A stretch of 64,000 bases of DNA. Origin: Lutibacter oceani. GTDB lineage: Bacteria; Bacteroidota; Bacteroidia; Flavobacteriales; Flavobacteriaceae. Positions 26,964 to 35,735 of this stretch are shown piece by piece; position 1 is the stretch's first letter; every line of letters begins with the position of its first letter. The translations under genes and the position numbers were made by a program. Under the pieces are notes generated by a model. That model was not told the origin of the DNA and did not search any database. It saw only the letters and a program-made list of their open reading frames with translations. The stretch is taken from assembly GCF_003384935.1 (NCBI RefSeq), contig NZ_QTTQ01000012.1:124001-188000 (forward strand). Reading direction: 5' to 3'.

Positions 26964-29900
26964 TTATAAATTTTTATAAAGCTCTAATCGTTCCCATTGA
27001 ATATCTACTTGTTCTTGGGCTCTATCTAGCAAGTCTTTTGCCATCTCTGCATTTTCTTTAACAACTCTTGTAAAACGTGTTTCTGAATACATGAACTCTT
27101 CTAAAGGCGCAGAAGGAGCTTTTGAATCTAATTTAAATCTTTTTCCTTTAGGTGCTAAAGGATTAAATCTAAATAATGGCCAGTAGCCTGTTTCAATTGC
27201 TTTTTCTTGATGAGCAGCACCGTCTTTTAAATTATAACCGTGATCTCCACAATGTGAGTATGCAATAATTATAGATGGTCCTGGATATGCAGCAGCTTCT
27301 TCAATTGCTTTTAAAGTTTGCATATCTTTTGCACCAATTGCAATTTGAGCTACATAAACATTTCCATAAGATACAGCTTGTAATGCTAAGCTTTTCTTGT
27401 TACTTTGTTTACCATTCATTGCAAATTTAGCACTTGCTCCAAGTGGTGTTGCTTTTGACGCCTGACCTCCGGTATTTGAATAAATTTCAGTATCCATTAC
27501 TAAAATATTAATATTTTCACCAGAAGCTAAAACGTGATCTACACCACCATAACCTATATCATAAGCCCAACCATCTCCACCAAAAATCCAAACGTCTTTT
27601 TTACGTAAGTATTCAGAAAGGTTTCTAAGTTTTTTAGCATCATAGGTATCTATAGTATCTAAAATTCCATTTAATTCGGCAATATCATTTAACTTTTGTT
27701 CTTTTAAAGTTTCTGTATTTTCAGCATTGTCTAAAATTTGATTAACTAAAATACTACCTATTTTATCCTCTAACCCTTTTAATAAGTTAACTGATATTTC
27801 TTGTTTTTTAGTTAATGCTAATTTCATACCTAAACCAAATTCAGCATTGTCTTCAAATAATGAATTTGCCCAAGCTGGTCCTCTACCATCCTTATTAGTT
27901 GTATAAGGAGTTGTTGGTAAATTACCACCATAAATTGATGAACAACCTGTTGCATTGGCAATCATTATACTATCTCCATACAATTGAGTTACTAATTTAA
28001 TATAAGGTGTTTCACCACAACCAGAACAAGCTCCTGAGAACTCAAATAATGGTTCTAAGAATTGAGATCCTTTTACTGTTGAAGTAGCTAGTTGCTTTCT
28101 GTCATAATCAGGTAAATTAATAAAGAAGTCCCAGTTTTCATCTTCAACTTTTTCTACTTCTAATTTTTTAGCTAAATTAATTGCAAATACACCTTCAACT
28201 TCTTTGCTCTCTGCTGGACAAACGGCAACACAAAGATCACATCCTGTACAATCTTGTGGAGAAACTTGTAACACATAGCTTTCAGTTTCTTTATTGAAAG
28301 GTCTACCTTTTGCAGGAACATGTTTCATACCTGCAGGAGCATTTTCTAATAGTTCATTAGAAACTACTTTTGCTCTAATTGCAGCGTGAGGACAAATATT
28401 AACACACTTATTACATTGTGTACAAAGATCTGCATCATCCCAAGTTGGAACAGCATCTGCAATTCCACGTTTTTCATACTGGGTAGTTCCTGTTGGGAAC
28501 GTACCATCTGCTGTAAATGCACTTACAGGAAGTGAATCTCCTTTACCAGCTAATATTGTTCCTAAAATTTCTTTTACAAATTCATCTGCATCTTCAGTCA
28601 TCATTGGCATTAAGCCTTTATCATTTGTTGTATGACGAGGATATTCAACTTTTTCTAAATTTTCTAAAGATTTATCAACAGCATTAAAGTTCATTTGTAC
28701 AACTTTATCACCTTTTTTAGAGTAAGATTTTACAATTGCTTCTTTAATTTTCTTAATGGCTTCATCTTTTGGAAGTACACCAGAAATTGCAAAGAAACAC
28801 GTTTGTAAAACGGTATTTGTACGCTTACCTAAATTAGCTTCTTGAGCAACTTTAGTAGCATCAATCACATAAAAATCAATATTGTTATCAATAATCTTTT
28901 TTTGCATTACACTTGGTAACTCTGTCCAAACTTTATATTTAGAATAAGGTGAGTTTAATAAAAATGTTCCTCCTTCTTTAATATGACCTAAAACATCGTA
29001 TTTATGAATAAAATTAAATTGATGACACGCAATAAAGTTTGCGGTATTAATTAGATATGTAGAATATATTGGGTCTGGTCCAAAACGTAAATGTGAAACC
29101 GTTTGTGCTCCAGCTTTTTTAGAATCATACACGAAATAACCTTGAACATGATTATCTGTTGTTTCACCAATAATTTTAATAGAGTTTTTATTAGCACCAA
29201 CTGTACCATCTGAACCTAATCCGTAGAACATACAATTAAATGTAGATTTTCTAGTTTGGAATGTTGGTTTATAAGGTATGCTTGTATGTGTAACATCATC
29301 ATTAATACCTATTGTAAAATGATTTTTAGGTGAATTATTTTCTAACTCATCAAAAATACCTTTAACCATTGCAGGTGTAAATTCTTTAGAAGAAAGTCCA
29401 TAACGACCTCCAGTAATAGTTGGCATTGTTTCTCCCATTTCAACATAAGAAGTAACTACATCTAAATACAATGGTTCACCAACACTTCCTGATTCTTTTG
29501 TTCTATCTAAAACAGCTACTTTTTTAACTGATTTTGGCATTTGCTCAATAAAGTCAGATACTGAGAATGGACGATATAAACGTACAAATAATGCTCCAAC
29601 TTTTTCACCTTGATCTACTAATGTATCAATAGTTTCCATTACTGGACCTTGACCAGAACCCATAACAACCACTACTTTTTCAGCTTCAGGATGACCTACA
29701 TAGTAAAATAAACTATATTTTCTTCCTGTATGCTCATAAAATTCATCCATTGTATCTTGAACAATTTCAGGAACTTTTTCATAATATGAATTCGCCGCTT
29801 CACGTGCTTGGAAAAACACATCAGGATTTTGAGCAGTACCTCTAATTACCGGATTATCAGGATCTAATGAATTTTTCTTATGCTTCATTATTGCCTCTTC

Positions 29901-30494
29901 AGGCATCATTGCTTTAATTACATCATCAGAAATAGCATCAATTTTAGAAATTTCATGAGAAGTTCTAAAACCATCAAAAATATTCATCATTGGAACTTTA
30001 CTTTTTAAAGCTGCAACTTGAGATATTAAAGCAAAATCGTGTGCTTCTTGTACAGAACCTCCAAACAACATTGAAAAACCAGTTTGACGCGCTGCCATAA
30101 CATCTGAATGATCACCAAAAATTGATAATGCGTGTGTTGCAATTGTTCTTGCAGCAACATGTATTACTGTTGGTAATAATTCCCCTGCCATTTTGTACAT
30201 ATTAGGAAGCATCAACAGTAACCCTTGTGATGCCGTAAATGTTGTAGTAAGTGCTCCACCTTGAAGAGATCCGTGAACTGTACCTGCTGCACCACCTTCA
30301 CTTTGCATCTCAATAATTCTTGGAACGTCTCCCCAAATATTTTTTTGCCCTTTAGCACTATATACATCTACATGTTCTCCCATAGGAGAAGCTGGCGTAA
30401 TTGGATAGATTGCACATACTTCATTTGTTTTGTGAGCTATTTTAGCTACCGCTTCGTTAGCATCACAAATTAATTTCTTGTTTTCTAGTTTCAT
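26964..30494 (-). CDS. nifJ: Pyruvate:ferredoxin (flavodoxin) oxidoreductase
   Basis: The single-chain enzyme converts pyruvate and CoA to acetyl-CoA, CO2 and reduced ferredoxin or flavodoxin. At 1,176 residues it is full length. Domains in order: N-terminal pyrimidine-binding domain (IYPITPASPMGEH), CoA-binding and linker domains, two 4Fe-4S clusters (CTQCNKCVNICPHA and CTGCDLCVAVCPAE), the isolated cysteines CSGCGET, and the TPP-binding domain (GCSSIYGG, GGDGWAYDIGYGG). The enzyme is oxygen-sensitive in many species, which is notable in an apparently aerobic lineage. It has its own terminator. Confidence 0.96.
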   Translation of the reverse strand: MKLENKKLICDANEAVAKIAHKTNEVCAIYPITPASPMGEHVDVYSAKGQKNIWGDVPRIIEMQSEGGAAGTVHGSLQGGALTTTFTASQGLLLMLPNMYKMAGELLPTVIHVAARTIATHALSIFGDHSDVMAARQTGFSMLFGGSVQEAHDFALISQVAALKSKVPMMNIFDGFRTSHEISKIDAISDDVIKAMMPEEAIMKHKKNSLDPDNPVIRGTAQNPDVFFQAREAANSYYEKVPEIVQDTMDEFYEHTGRKYSLFYYVGHPEAEKVVVVMGSGQGPVMETIDTLVDQGEKVGALFVRLYRPFSVSDFIEQMPKSVKKVAVLDRTKESGSVGEPLYLDVVTSYVEMGETMPTITGGRYGLSSKEFTPAMVKGIFDELENNSPKNHFTIGINDDVTHTSIPYKPTFQTRKSTFNCMFYGLGSDGTVGANKNSIKIIGETTDNHVQGYFVYDSKKAGAQTVSHLRFGPDPIYSTYLINTANFIACHQFNFIHKYDVLGHIKEGGTFLLNSPYSKYKVWTELPSVMQKKIIDNNIDFYVIDATKVAQEANLGKRTNTVLQTCFFAISGVLPKDEAIKKIKEAIVKSYSKKGDKVVQMNFNAVDKSLENLEKVEYPRHTTNDKGLMPMMTEDADEFVKEILGTILAGKGDSLPVSAFTADGTFPTGTTQYEKRGIADAVPTWDDADLCTQCNKCVNICPHAAIRAKVVSNELLENAPAGMKHVPAKGRPFNKETESYVLQVSPQDCTGCDLCVAVCPAESKEVEGVFAINLAKKLEVEKVEDENWDFFINLPDYDRKQLATSTVKGSQFLEPLFEFSGACSGCGETPYIKLVTQLYGDSIMIANATGCSSIYGGNLPTTPYTTNKDGRGPAWANSLFEDNAEFGLGMKLALTKKQEISVNLLKGLEDKIGSILVNQILDNAENTETLKEQKLNDIAELNGILDTIDTYDAKKLRNLSEYLRKKDVWIFGGDGWAYDIGYGGVDHVLASGENINILVMDTEIYSNTGGQASKATPLGASAKFAMNGKQSNKKSLALQAVSYGNVYVAQIAIGAKDMQTLKAIEEAAAYPGPSIIIAYSHCGDHGYNLKDGAAHQEKAIETGYWPLFRFNPLAPKGKRFKLDSKAPSAPLEEFMYSETRFTRVVKENAEMAKDLLDRAQEQVDIQWERLELYKNL

Positions 30495-30855
30495 TTTACT
30501 TTATATTTACACTTAATAATTTGCGAAACCCATATCTAAAATGGGAATAAATTGCAAACTATATAATTCTACAATTCATTTTTACATTGTAAAATTAGAA
30601 TTATAAAGTAAGAGTTATAATGATATATATCAGCAAATTAGCCTCGAAAATTATTTAGAATCACTTAAAATAAAAAATACAAAATTCTCATTTTAAGATA
30701 GTTAAAATTAACAAAAAGCATTTTTAATAATCTTTTGTAACATTATTAACAGTGTATTAACACCTTAATTTCTTCTAATTTAAAAGACTAAATTGTATTA
30801 AATGATAAATTATAAGGTATTATACAATTGTAAATAAAAATTAAATTCTATTATA
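30495..30855. other. Noncoding gap of 361 bases upstream of nifJ
   Basis: Very AT-rich with no plausible ORF. Close to nifJ there is a symmetrical stretch (about 30520-30560) with TTTGC, CCCAT, ATGGG and GCAAA in mirrored order, which could be an operator. I see no full TTTG/TAnnTTTG promoter and no RNA gene. Confidence 0.5.
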
Positions 30856-31347
30856 CTAAACTAAAACTATTGAATCAATTTTAAGTTTGAAGTCTTCATT
30901 TTTATTATTACCCAATAAAACACCTATTTCATCTAATTCTTTACAAGGAAAATAAGGTAGATTTAATTTTTTACCTCTATAATAAGGTATTAAATCTGCA
31001 AGTTCAATGGTAACTGTTTGCCAGTTTGTTGTGGTATTAAAAAAACTTATATATGAGTGTTGATTATTTTGATTTGATTTGACCCTAAATTGATATCTTT
31101 TTCCATCTCCTTTTATCCGAAGCTTTATTTGTTTGTAGTTTAAAACAGCTATTTTTTTAAATTGATACTTCAATAATGAAAAACCGCCATTATTTTCTAA
31201 TGAAATATTTCCTTCAAAAACTCCATTACCATCAATATCTAATTTAAATGTACCATTTGATTTACCACCCATAACCACATCATCTACAATCACCCATTTT
31301 GATATATTGCTTAGTGTATTAAAATCAAAAATAATAATAGGATTCAT
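30856..31347 (-). CDS. CIA30-family protein
   Basis: 163 residues forming one beta-sandwich domain of the complex-I-intermediate-associated protein 30 type: WVIVDDVVMGGKSNGTFKLD, VFEGNISLENNGGFSLLKYQF, RIKGDGKRYQFRVKS and the closing DEIGVLLGNN. In bacteria the family is carbohydrate-binding-like and of unknown function. It is the last gene of the minus-strand queD-folE operon, 38 bases after the SRPBCC gene, and so is probably part of the light/redox regulon. Confidence 0.82.
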   Translation of the reverse strand: MNPIIIFDFNTLSNISKWVIVDDVVMGGKSNGTFKLDIDGNGVFEGNISLENNGGFSLLKYQFKKIAVLNYKQIKLRIKGDGKRYQFRVKSNQNNQHSYISFFNTTTNWQTVTIELADLIPYYRGKKLNLPYFPCKELDEIGVLLGNNKNEDFKLKIDSIVLV

Positions 31348-31385
31348 TATAAATAAAGTACTAAAATATTGTTTACCAGAAATTT

Positions 31386-31868
31386 TTATTTGAATGATCC
31401 AAACAATTCTTCTAGTTTTTTTGTTCTATAATTAAAAATTTCGGTCAATTTTGGCTTCACTATAATTGGATGAAATAATCTTCCTAAAAAGCCAAAAGGA
31501 ATTTTATAGTCAATTACATCTTCCATTTCTACACCACCTGGTATTTCTTTAATAAAATGCTTATGATGCCAAAGTGCATAAGGACCAAACCGCTGCTCGT
31601 CTACAAAATACTGTTTATCAAGCACATGTGTAATTTCCGTAACCCAATTGGTTTTTATCCCTAAAATGGGTGTTACAATATATTGTATTATTTGTCCGGC
31701 AAACATAGGTTTGTTTGCACCAGATAATATATCAAAACTCATATAATCTGGTGTAATTATTTTTAAATTTTTAGGACTCGACAAAAATTCCCAAGCCTCA
31801 TCCACAGATATTGGTAATTTTTGTTTTGATGATAATGTGTATACAGTTCCCTTTGTACTAAACTTCAT
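31386..31868 (-). CDS. SRPBCC-family protein
   Basis: 160 residues with the START/Bet v1-like helix-grip fold: SVDEAWEFLSSPKNLKIITPDYMSFDIL at the start, PILGIKTNWVTEITHV, and the C-terminal helix EIFNYRTKKLEELF. Members bind hydrophobic ligands; some are annotated as cell division inhibitors without good evidence. The TspO gene ends 3 bases upstream, so the two are in one operon. A ligand such as a porphyrin or carotenoid would fit the context but is inference. Confidence 0.8.
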   Translation of the reverse strand: MKFSTKGTVYTLSSKQKLPISVDEAWEFLSSPKNLKIITPDYMSFDILSGANKPMFAGQIIQYIVTPILGIKTNWVTEITHVLDKQYFVDEQRFGPYALWHHKHFIKEIPGGVEMEDVIDYKIPFGFLGRLFHPIIVKPKLTEIFNYRTKKLEELFGSFK

Positions 31869-31871
31869 TTT

Positions 31872-32336
31872 TTAATTTTTAAAATAAACATAGGCATTTA
31901 AACTTATTGCAATTAACAACCAAGTAAAATAAGGTACAATTAACCAAGATTTTAAACCCAAACCACTTCCAAATTGAAATAAATAATAGCCAACTACTGC
32001 TGTTAACAACATAATTTCAATTAAGCCAAAACCAAACTGCTGTTGATTAAAAAAAATGTAATTCCAGGCTATATTCAATATAAATTGAATAAAAAATACC
32101 ATCCAAAAAGTACTTCCCGGTTTTAGAGCCAATAAATGCGCTAAATAAATTGAAAAACAAATCATAATGGTAGTCCAGGCAACTCCAAAAAACCAACCTG
32201 GAGGTGTCCAAGGTGCCCTGTTTAAATTTAAATACCAATTAGCTTGCGGACCGTTATTCATTAAATAACTTCCAATTGCCAAAGCACCAAAATTTAGTAT
32301 TAAAAATAATAATATGTATTGTATGTGTGTACTCAA
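31872..32336 (-). CDS. tspO: TspO/MBR-family membrane protein
   Basis: 154 residues, five membrane helices and the tryptophan-rich family signature APWTPPGWFFGVAWT plus WNYIFF. TspO binds and may break down porphyrins; in Rhodobacter it tunes pigment genes to light and oxygen. Its place in an operon with pterin and peroxidase genes facing a carotenoid cluster fits a role in photo-oxidative stress. The glutathione peroxidase gene ends one base upstream. Confidence 0.94.
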   Translation of the reverse strand: MSTHIQYILLFLILNFGALAIGSYLMNNGPQANWYLNLNRAPWTPPGWFFGVAWTTIMICFSIYLAHLLALKPGSTFWMVFFIQFILNIAWNYIFFNQQQFGFGLIEIMLLTAVVGYYLFQFGSGLGLKSWLIVPYFTWLLIAISLNAYVYFKN

Positions 32337-32337
32337 A

Positions 32338-32898
32338 TTATTTTAAATGATTTATTATTTTTGAACTCATTGGTTTTGTTATTGAGTAATAAAAATCGAT
32401 ATAATTTCCGTTTTCATCAATCAAATACTTTTGAAAATTCCATTTTACTGAAGAGCTTTTCACACCGTTTAAATCCTTATTTGTTAACCAAGCATATAAT
32501 GGATGTTGGTTTTCACCTTTTACATCAACCTTTTCTGTCATTAAAAATGTAACTCCATAATTAACTTCACAAAAAGTCTTAATCTCACTTAAAGTTCCCG
32601 GCTCTTGACCTCCAAATTGATTACACGGAACTCCAATTACAACCAATTTATCTTTGTATGTTTTGTACAATTTTTCTAAATCTTCATATTGACCAGTAAA
32701 ACCACATTCTGATGCAGTATTCACAAATAATATTTTTTTTCCTTTAAAATTTTTTAAATTAATGGGCTCTCCTGTGATACTATTAATTGAAATATCATAT
32801 AAAGATGATTGCTGTATTTTATCCATTTTTTTTGAATTTGTTTCTTTTATAAAAAATACTGAAAGTATTATACTTGTTATTAAACCTGCTATTTTCAT
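32338..32898 (-). CDS. Glutathione peroxidase-family peroxidase
   Basis: 186 residues with an N-terminal hydrophobic segment that may export or anchor it. Catalytic residues of the family are visible: Cys in NTASECGFTGQYEDL, Gln in CNQFGGQEPG, Trp and Asn in VKWNFQKYL. Bacterial members usually take electrons from thioredoxin, not glutathione. Within this operon it would remove peroxides made under light. Confidence 0.92.
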   Translation of the reverse strand: MKIAGLITSIILSVFFIKETNSKKMDKIQQSSLYDISINSITGEPINLKNFKGKKILFVNTASECGFTGQYEDLEKLYKTYKDKLVVIGVPCNQFGGQEPGTLSEIKTFCEVNYGVTFLMTEKVDVKGENQHPLYAWLTNKDLNGVKSSSVKWNFQKYLIDENGNYIDFYYSITKPMSSKIINHLK

Positions 32899-32915
32899 TT
32901 ATTTTATTTTTAAAA

Positions 32916-33599
32916 TTAATTTTTAAATGTAGTGATTCCACAATCCATTTCAAATATTTGACCTGACATTGATGCTGATTTTTCTGAAATTAAAAACTCA
33001 GCCATAGCAGCTACCTCATTTGGACTTAAATATTTTTTTAACGGATGCCTTTCAATCATTTGCTCTTTTTGCCTATCATTTCTCAATAATTTTGCAGCCA
33101 AAGTTGTATCTGTTACTGTGGGTGCAATTGCATTTACTCTAACTTTTGGAGCATACTCTGCTGCCAAAGATTTTACAAGACCTTCAATTGCAGATTTTAC
33201 ACTAGCAACACTTGTGTGAAAAGGCATACCTAATTTAGAAGCAACTGTACTAAATAAGAGGATACTTGAGTTTTCAGCTTCTTTTAAATTTGGCATATAT
33301 TTTTGAATAGCTTTTACCGCACCAATAAAATTAATTTCGTAATCACTTTTAAAATCTTCAATCTTTAAACGCTCAAAAGGTTTTAAATTTATGCTACCTG
33401 GACAATAAATTAATGTGTCAACCTTCTCTAAATTTGGCAATTCATCCGTCAAAATATTACAATTATAATGTGTTAAATTTTGATGTGTAAATTCTGGCTG
33501 AGACCGGCTAATATTAATTATATTACAAGTATCCAACAATAAATTAGAAATTGCTTTCCCTATTCCTTTACTTCCTCCAATTATTAAAACTGTTTTCAT
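32916..33599 (-). CDS. Short-chain dehydrogenase/reductase
   Basis: 227 residues, classical SDR: GGSKGIGKAI nucleotide loop, then catalytic Ser in LLFSTVASK. The usual YxxxK Tyr position reads HTSVASVKSAIEGL, so the Tyr appears replaced while Lys is kept. RVNAIAPTVTDT and a C-terminal GQIFEMDCGIT follow. Together with folE and a PTPS-like gene in the same operon it could act as a pterin (sepiapterin-type) reductase, but this is inference from context. It lies 10 bases after the frameshifted small gene. Confidence 0.82.
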   Translation of the reverse strand: MKTVLIIGGSKGIGKAISNLLLDTCNIINISRSQPEFTHQNLTHYNCNILTDELPNLEKVDTLIYCPGSINLKPFERLKIEDFKSDYEINFIGAVKAIQKYMPNLKEAENSSILLFSTVASKLGMPFHTSVASVKSAIEGLVKSLAAEYAPKVRVNAIAPTVTDTTLAAKLLRNDRQKEQMIERHPLKKYLSPNEVAAMAEFLISEKSASMSGQIFEMDCGITTFKN

Positions 33600-33608
33600 A
33601 TTAATAAA

Positions 33609-33819
33609 CTAATATTTTAATCGTTTTTCAACTCTTTGCTTTATTAATGTTAAACGCTTCATAATAGCCATTAATTCAGGATTTTTTGTTTTTTTTATAA
33701 ATTTCATTTACACCTAAAATTAGTGACTTAACTTCTCTTGATGCCAAAATTCTTTCGTTTGTGCTTCTTAATATAAGTTTGCGTTGTTCAAATTTAAATG
33801 CTTTTTCAACCCATTCCAT
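33609..33819 (-). pseudogene. Frameshifted small conserved gene (about 69 codons)
   Basis: Two bases after folE an ATG (33819) opens a frame (MEWVEKAFKFEQRKLILRST...) that stops after 47 codons at 33676. Dropping one base in the A-rich run complementary to T8 (33689-33696) or T6 (33682-33687) restores a frame through KNPELMAIMKRLTLIKQRVEKRL to a stop at 33609-33611, just before the SDR gene. The restored protein looks like a small helical conserved protein of Flavobacteria. A true mutation, slippage-tolerant expression and a sequencing error in a homopolymer are all possible. Confidence 0.6.
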
Positions 33820-33821
33820 AA

Positions 33822-34523
33822 TTACAATTTCAAATAGTTTTGAAGTTCAACAATTTTTTCAGGTGTATTGAATACGCCACCATAATAACTTGTTACTGTT
33901 GCCGAAGAATCGTCTTTAATACCTCTCGAAGCTACACATAAATGCTTCGCATCTACAATAACAGCAATATCTTTGGTGTCTAAAATTTCAGCTAGTTCTA
34001 ATGCAATTTGATTAGTTAATCGCTCTTGTACTTGTGGTCTGTTTGCAAAGTATTGTACAATTCTATTAATTTTTGAAAGCCCAATTACTTTTCCTGAAGA
34101 AACATAAGCAACGTGAACTTTACCAAAAATTGGCACAAAATGATGTTCACAATTAGAATAAAACTGAATATTTTTTTCAACCAACATTTGGTTATACTTA
34201 TATTTATTTTCGAACAATGCTATTTTAGGTTTGTTTGCTGGATTTAATCCAGAAAATATTTCTTCAATATACATTTTAGCAACCCTTTTTGGAGTTCCTT
34301 TTAAAGAATCGTCGGTTAAATCCAATCCCATTACCTCCATTATTTGTGAAAATAAATTAGCAATTTTATCTTTCTTTTCTTCATCAGAAATGTCAAAAGC
34401 ATCAGCTGTTAAAGGAGTTTCAATACCGGTATATAAATGGTCGTCTCCAATTTCATCAAAAGTAAAACCGTTTAGTTTTGTTCCATTAATAGGGAACTTC
34501 AACAAAGTTTCTTGGTGTTTCAT
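33822..34523 (-). CDS. folE: GTP cyclohydrolase I
   Basis: Converts GTP to dihydroneopterin triphosphate, the first step toward folates and other pterins. The 233-residue protein has an N-terminal extension and the conserved core: TPKRVAKMY, YSNCEHHFVPIFGKVHVAY with zinc Cys and His, GLSKINRIVQYFANRPQVQERLT, and the second zinc Cys in KHLCVASRG. It overlaps queD by 38 bases. Pterins could feed a photolyase antenna chromophore, which fits the neighbouring genes. Confidence 0.96.
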   Translation of the reverse strand: MKHQETLLKFPINGTKLNGFTFDEIGDDHLYTGIETPLTADAFDISDEEKKDKIANLFSQIMEVMGLDLTDDSLKGTPKRVAKMYIEEIFSGLNPANKPKIALFENKYKYNQMLVEKNIQFYSNCEHHFVPIFGKVHVAYVSSGKVIGLSKINRIVQYFANRPQVQERLTNQIALELAEILDTKDIAVIVDAKHLCVASRGIKDDSSATVTSYYGGVFNTPEKIVELQNYLKL

Positions 34524-34899
34524 AAAGCTTAATTTTTAGTTCGTAGTTTTCCTCGATAAAAGGCCTTAAAATTTTAAAAATAACAATAGCAATATTTTCT
34601 GCTGTCGGGTTTAAGTTTTTAAATTCCTCAACATCCAAATTCAAATTTTTATGATCAAATTTATCTAATACATGCTTTTTTATTAAACCTGATAACTGCT
34701 TCGTATCTATAACATAACCTGTGTCTTTATTTACAAAACCTATTACTTTTACTTCTAATTCGTAATTATGTCCGTGATAATTTGGATTGTTACATTTACC
34801 AAATACATCCAAATTCTTTGCTTCAGACCAATTTTTATTATGCAATCTGTGAGCAGAATTAAAATGCTCTGATCTAGATACTGCTACTTTAAAATTCAT
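34486..34899 (-). CDS. queD: 6-pyruvoyl-tetrahydropterin synthase / QueD family
   Basis: A 137-residue T-fold enzyme that acts on dihydroneopterin triphosphate, the FolE product. Zinc histidines in EHFNSAHRL and YHGHNY, catalytic Cys in KCNNPNYHG, and the DHKNLN, PTAENIA and ETPRN motifs are all visible. The product could be 6-pyruvoyl- or 6-carboxy-tetrahydropterin. I chose ATG 34899 (MNFKVAVSRSEHF), since a longer frame from 34932 would place the -7 promoter element inside the gene. First gene of the long minus-strand operon. Confidence 0.92.
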   Translation of the reverse strand: MNFKVAVSRSEHFNSAHRLHNKNWSEAKNLDVFGKCNNPNYHGHNYELEVKVIGFVNKDTGYVIDTKQLSGLIKKHVLDKFDHKNLNLDVEEFKNLNPTAENIAIVIFKILRPFIEENYELKIKLYETPRNFVEVPY

Positions 34900-34919
34900 T
34901 TTGTTTATTATTATTTGTA

Positions 34920-34927
34920 CAAACTTA
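34920..34927 (-). promoter_or_regulatory. queD operon promoter, -7 element
   Basis: CAAACTTA on the plus strand is TAAGTTTG on the minus strand, a TAnnTTTG match 20 bases before the queD ATG. No -33 TTTG stands at the expected distance. A second minus-strand candidate, TAGTTTTG (35059-35052), overlaps the TTGTTTAAY operator. Confidence 0.45.
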
Positions 34928-35020
34928 AACATTTTATTTTTAGATTATAAGAATTACTATCAATATAATTTATCATTTAATAAAGATTTAACATTGTTAA
35001 AATTTAAATTATACATAATT

Positions 35021-35056
35021 TTTTGTTTAATTTGTATATATTTACATTAAACAAAA
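35021..35056. promoter_or_regulatory. Inverted-repeat operator A (queD / TetR divergent region)
   Basis: TTTTGTTTAAT (35021-35031) and its exact complement ATTAAACAAAA (35046-35056) are separated by 14 bases. The same half-sites and the same 14-base spacing occur at the crtI promoter and, more weakly, at the MerR gene promoter. The spacer holds a -7-like TATATTTA for the TetR-like gene. A second small palindrome, TTTAACA-T-TGTTAAA, lies at 34987-35001. Confidence 0.7.
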
Positions 35057-35071
35057 CTAAAATTCAGTAAC

Positions 35072-35728
35072 ATGTCAAAAAATAAGAAAATAAATGCCTT
35101 AGAAATTATAACATTATATATGAGTTATATTTTAGACCACAACGCTAAACCTAGCTCTGTTTATGCCTTTGCAAAAGAAAATAAATTTGAAGAAGCTGTT
35201 TTCTACCAGTATTTTGGATCATTTGAAGCTGTTGAGAAATCAATTTTTAATGCTTTTTATGAAAACACAATTAGTGTCTTAGAAAAAAGTAATGACTATA
35301 AAACATTTGATGCTCGCAATAAATTATTGAGTTTTTATTATACCTTTTTTGAAAATTTAACTGCAAACAGAAGTTATATTGTTGCAACATTAGACTCCAA
35401 AAAGTTAGATTTAAAAAAATTGAATGCATTATCTAGTCTCAAAACCAGTTTTGCAGATTACATTAATACACTTGAAATTGAAACTATTGATTTAAAACAA
35501 AAGAACTTGGCTCAAATTCAACAAAAAAGTATTAAAGAAACTGCTTGGCTTCAACTACTGATAACTATAAAATTTTGGTTAGAAGATAGTTCTGTATCCT
35601 TCGAAAAGACTGATATTTTTATTGAAAAATCAGTAAACACAAGCTTTGATTTAATAAACTCAACTCCTTTAAAAAGCATTATTGATTTGGGGAAGTTTTT
35701 ATACAAAGAAAAAATGAACATAAACTAA
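35072..35728 (+). CDS. TetR-like transcriptional regulator
   Basis: 218 residues, all helical. The N-terminal 55 residues fit a TetR-type HTH: NALEIITLYMSYIL, SSVYAFAKENKFEEAVFYQYFGSFEAVEKSIF. The C-terminal domain (about 60-215) would bind a ligand and dimerise. The gene leads a plus-strand series with an ABC1 kinase (7-base gap) and flavin reductase, and faces the queD operon. It may act as a second input on the same operators. Confidence 0.75.
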   Translation: MSKNKKINALEIITLYMSYILDHNAKPSSVYAFAKENKFEEAVFYQYFGSFEAVEKSIFNAFYENTISVLEKSNDYKTFDARNKLLSFYYTFFENLTANRSYIVATLDSKKLDLKKLNALSSLKTSFADYINTLEIETIDLKQKNLAQIQQKSIKETAWLQLLITIKFWLEDSSVSFEKTDIFIEKSVNTSFDLINSTPLKSIIDLGKFLYKEKMNIN

Positions 35729-35735
35729 TAAAACA

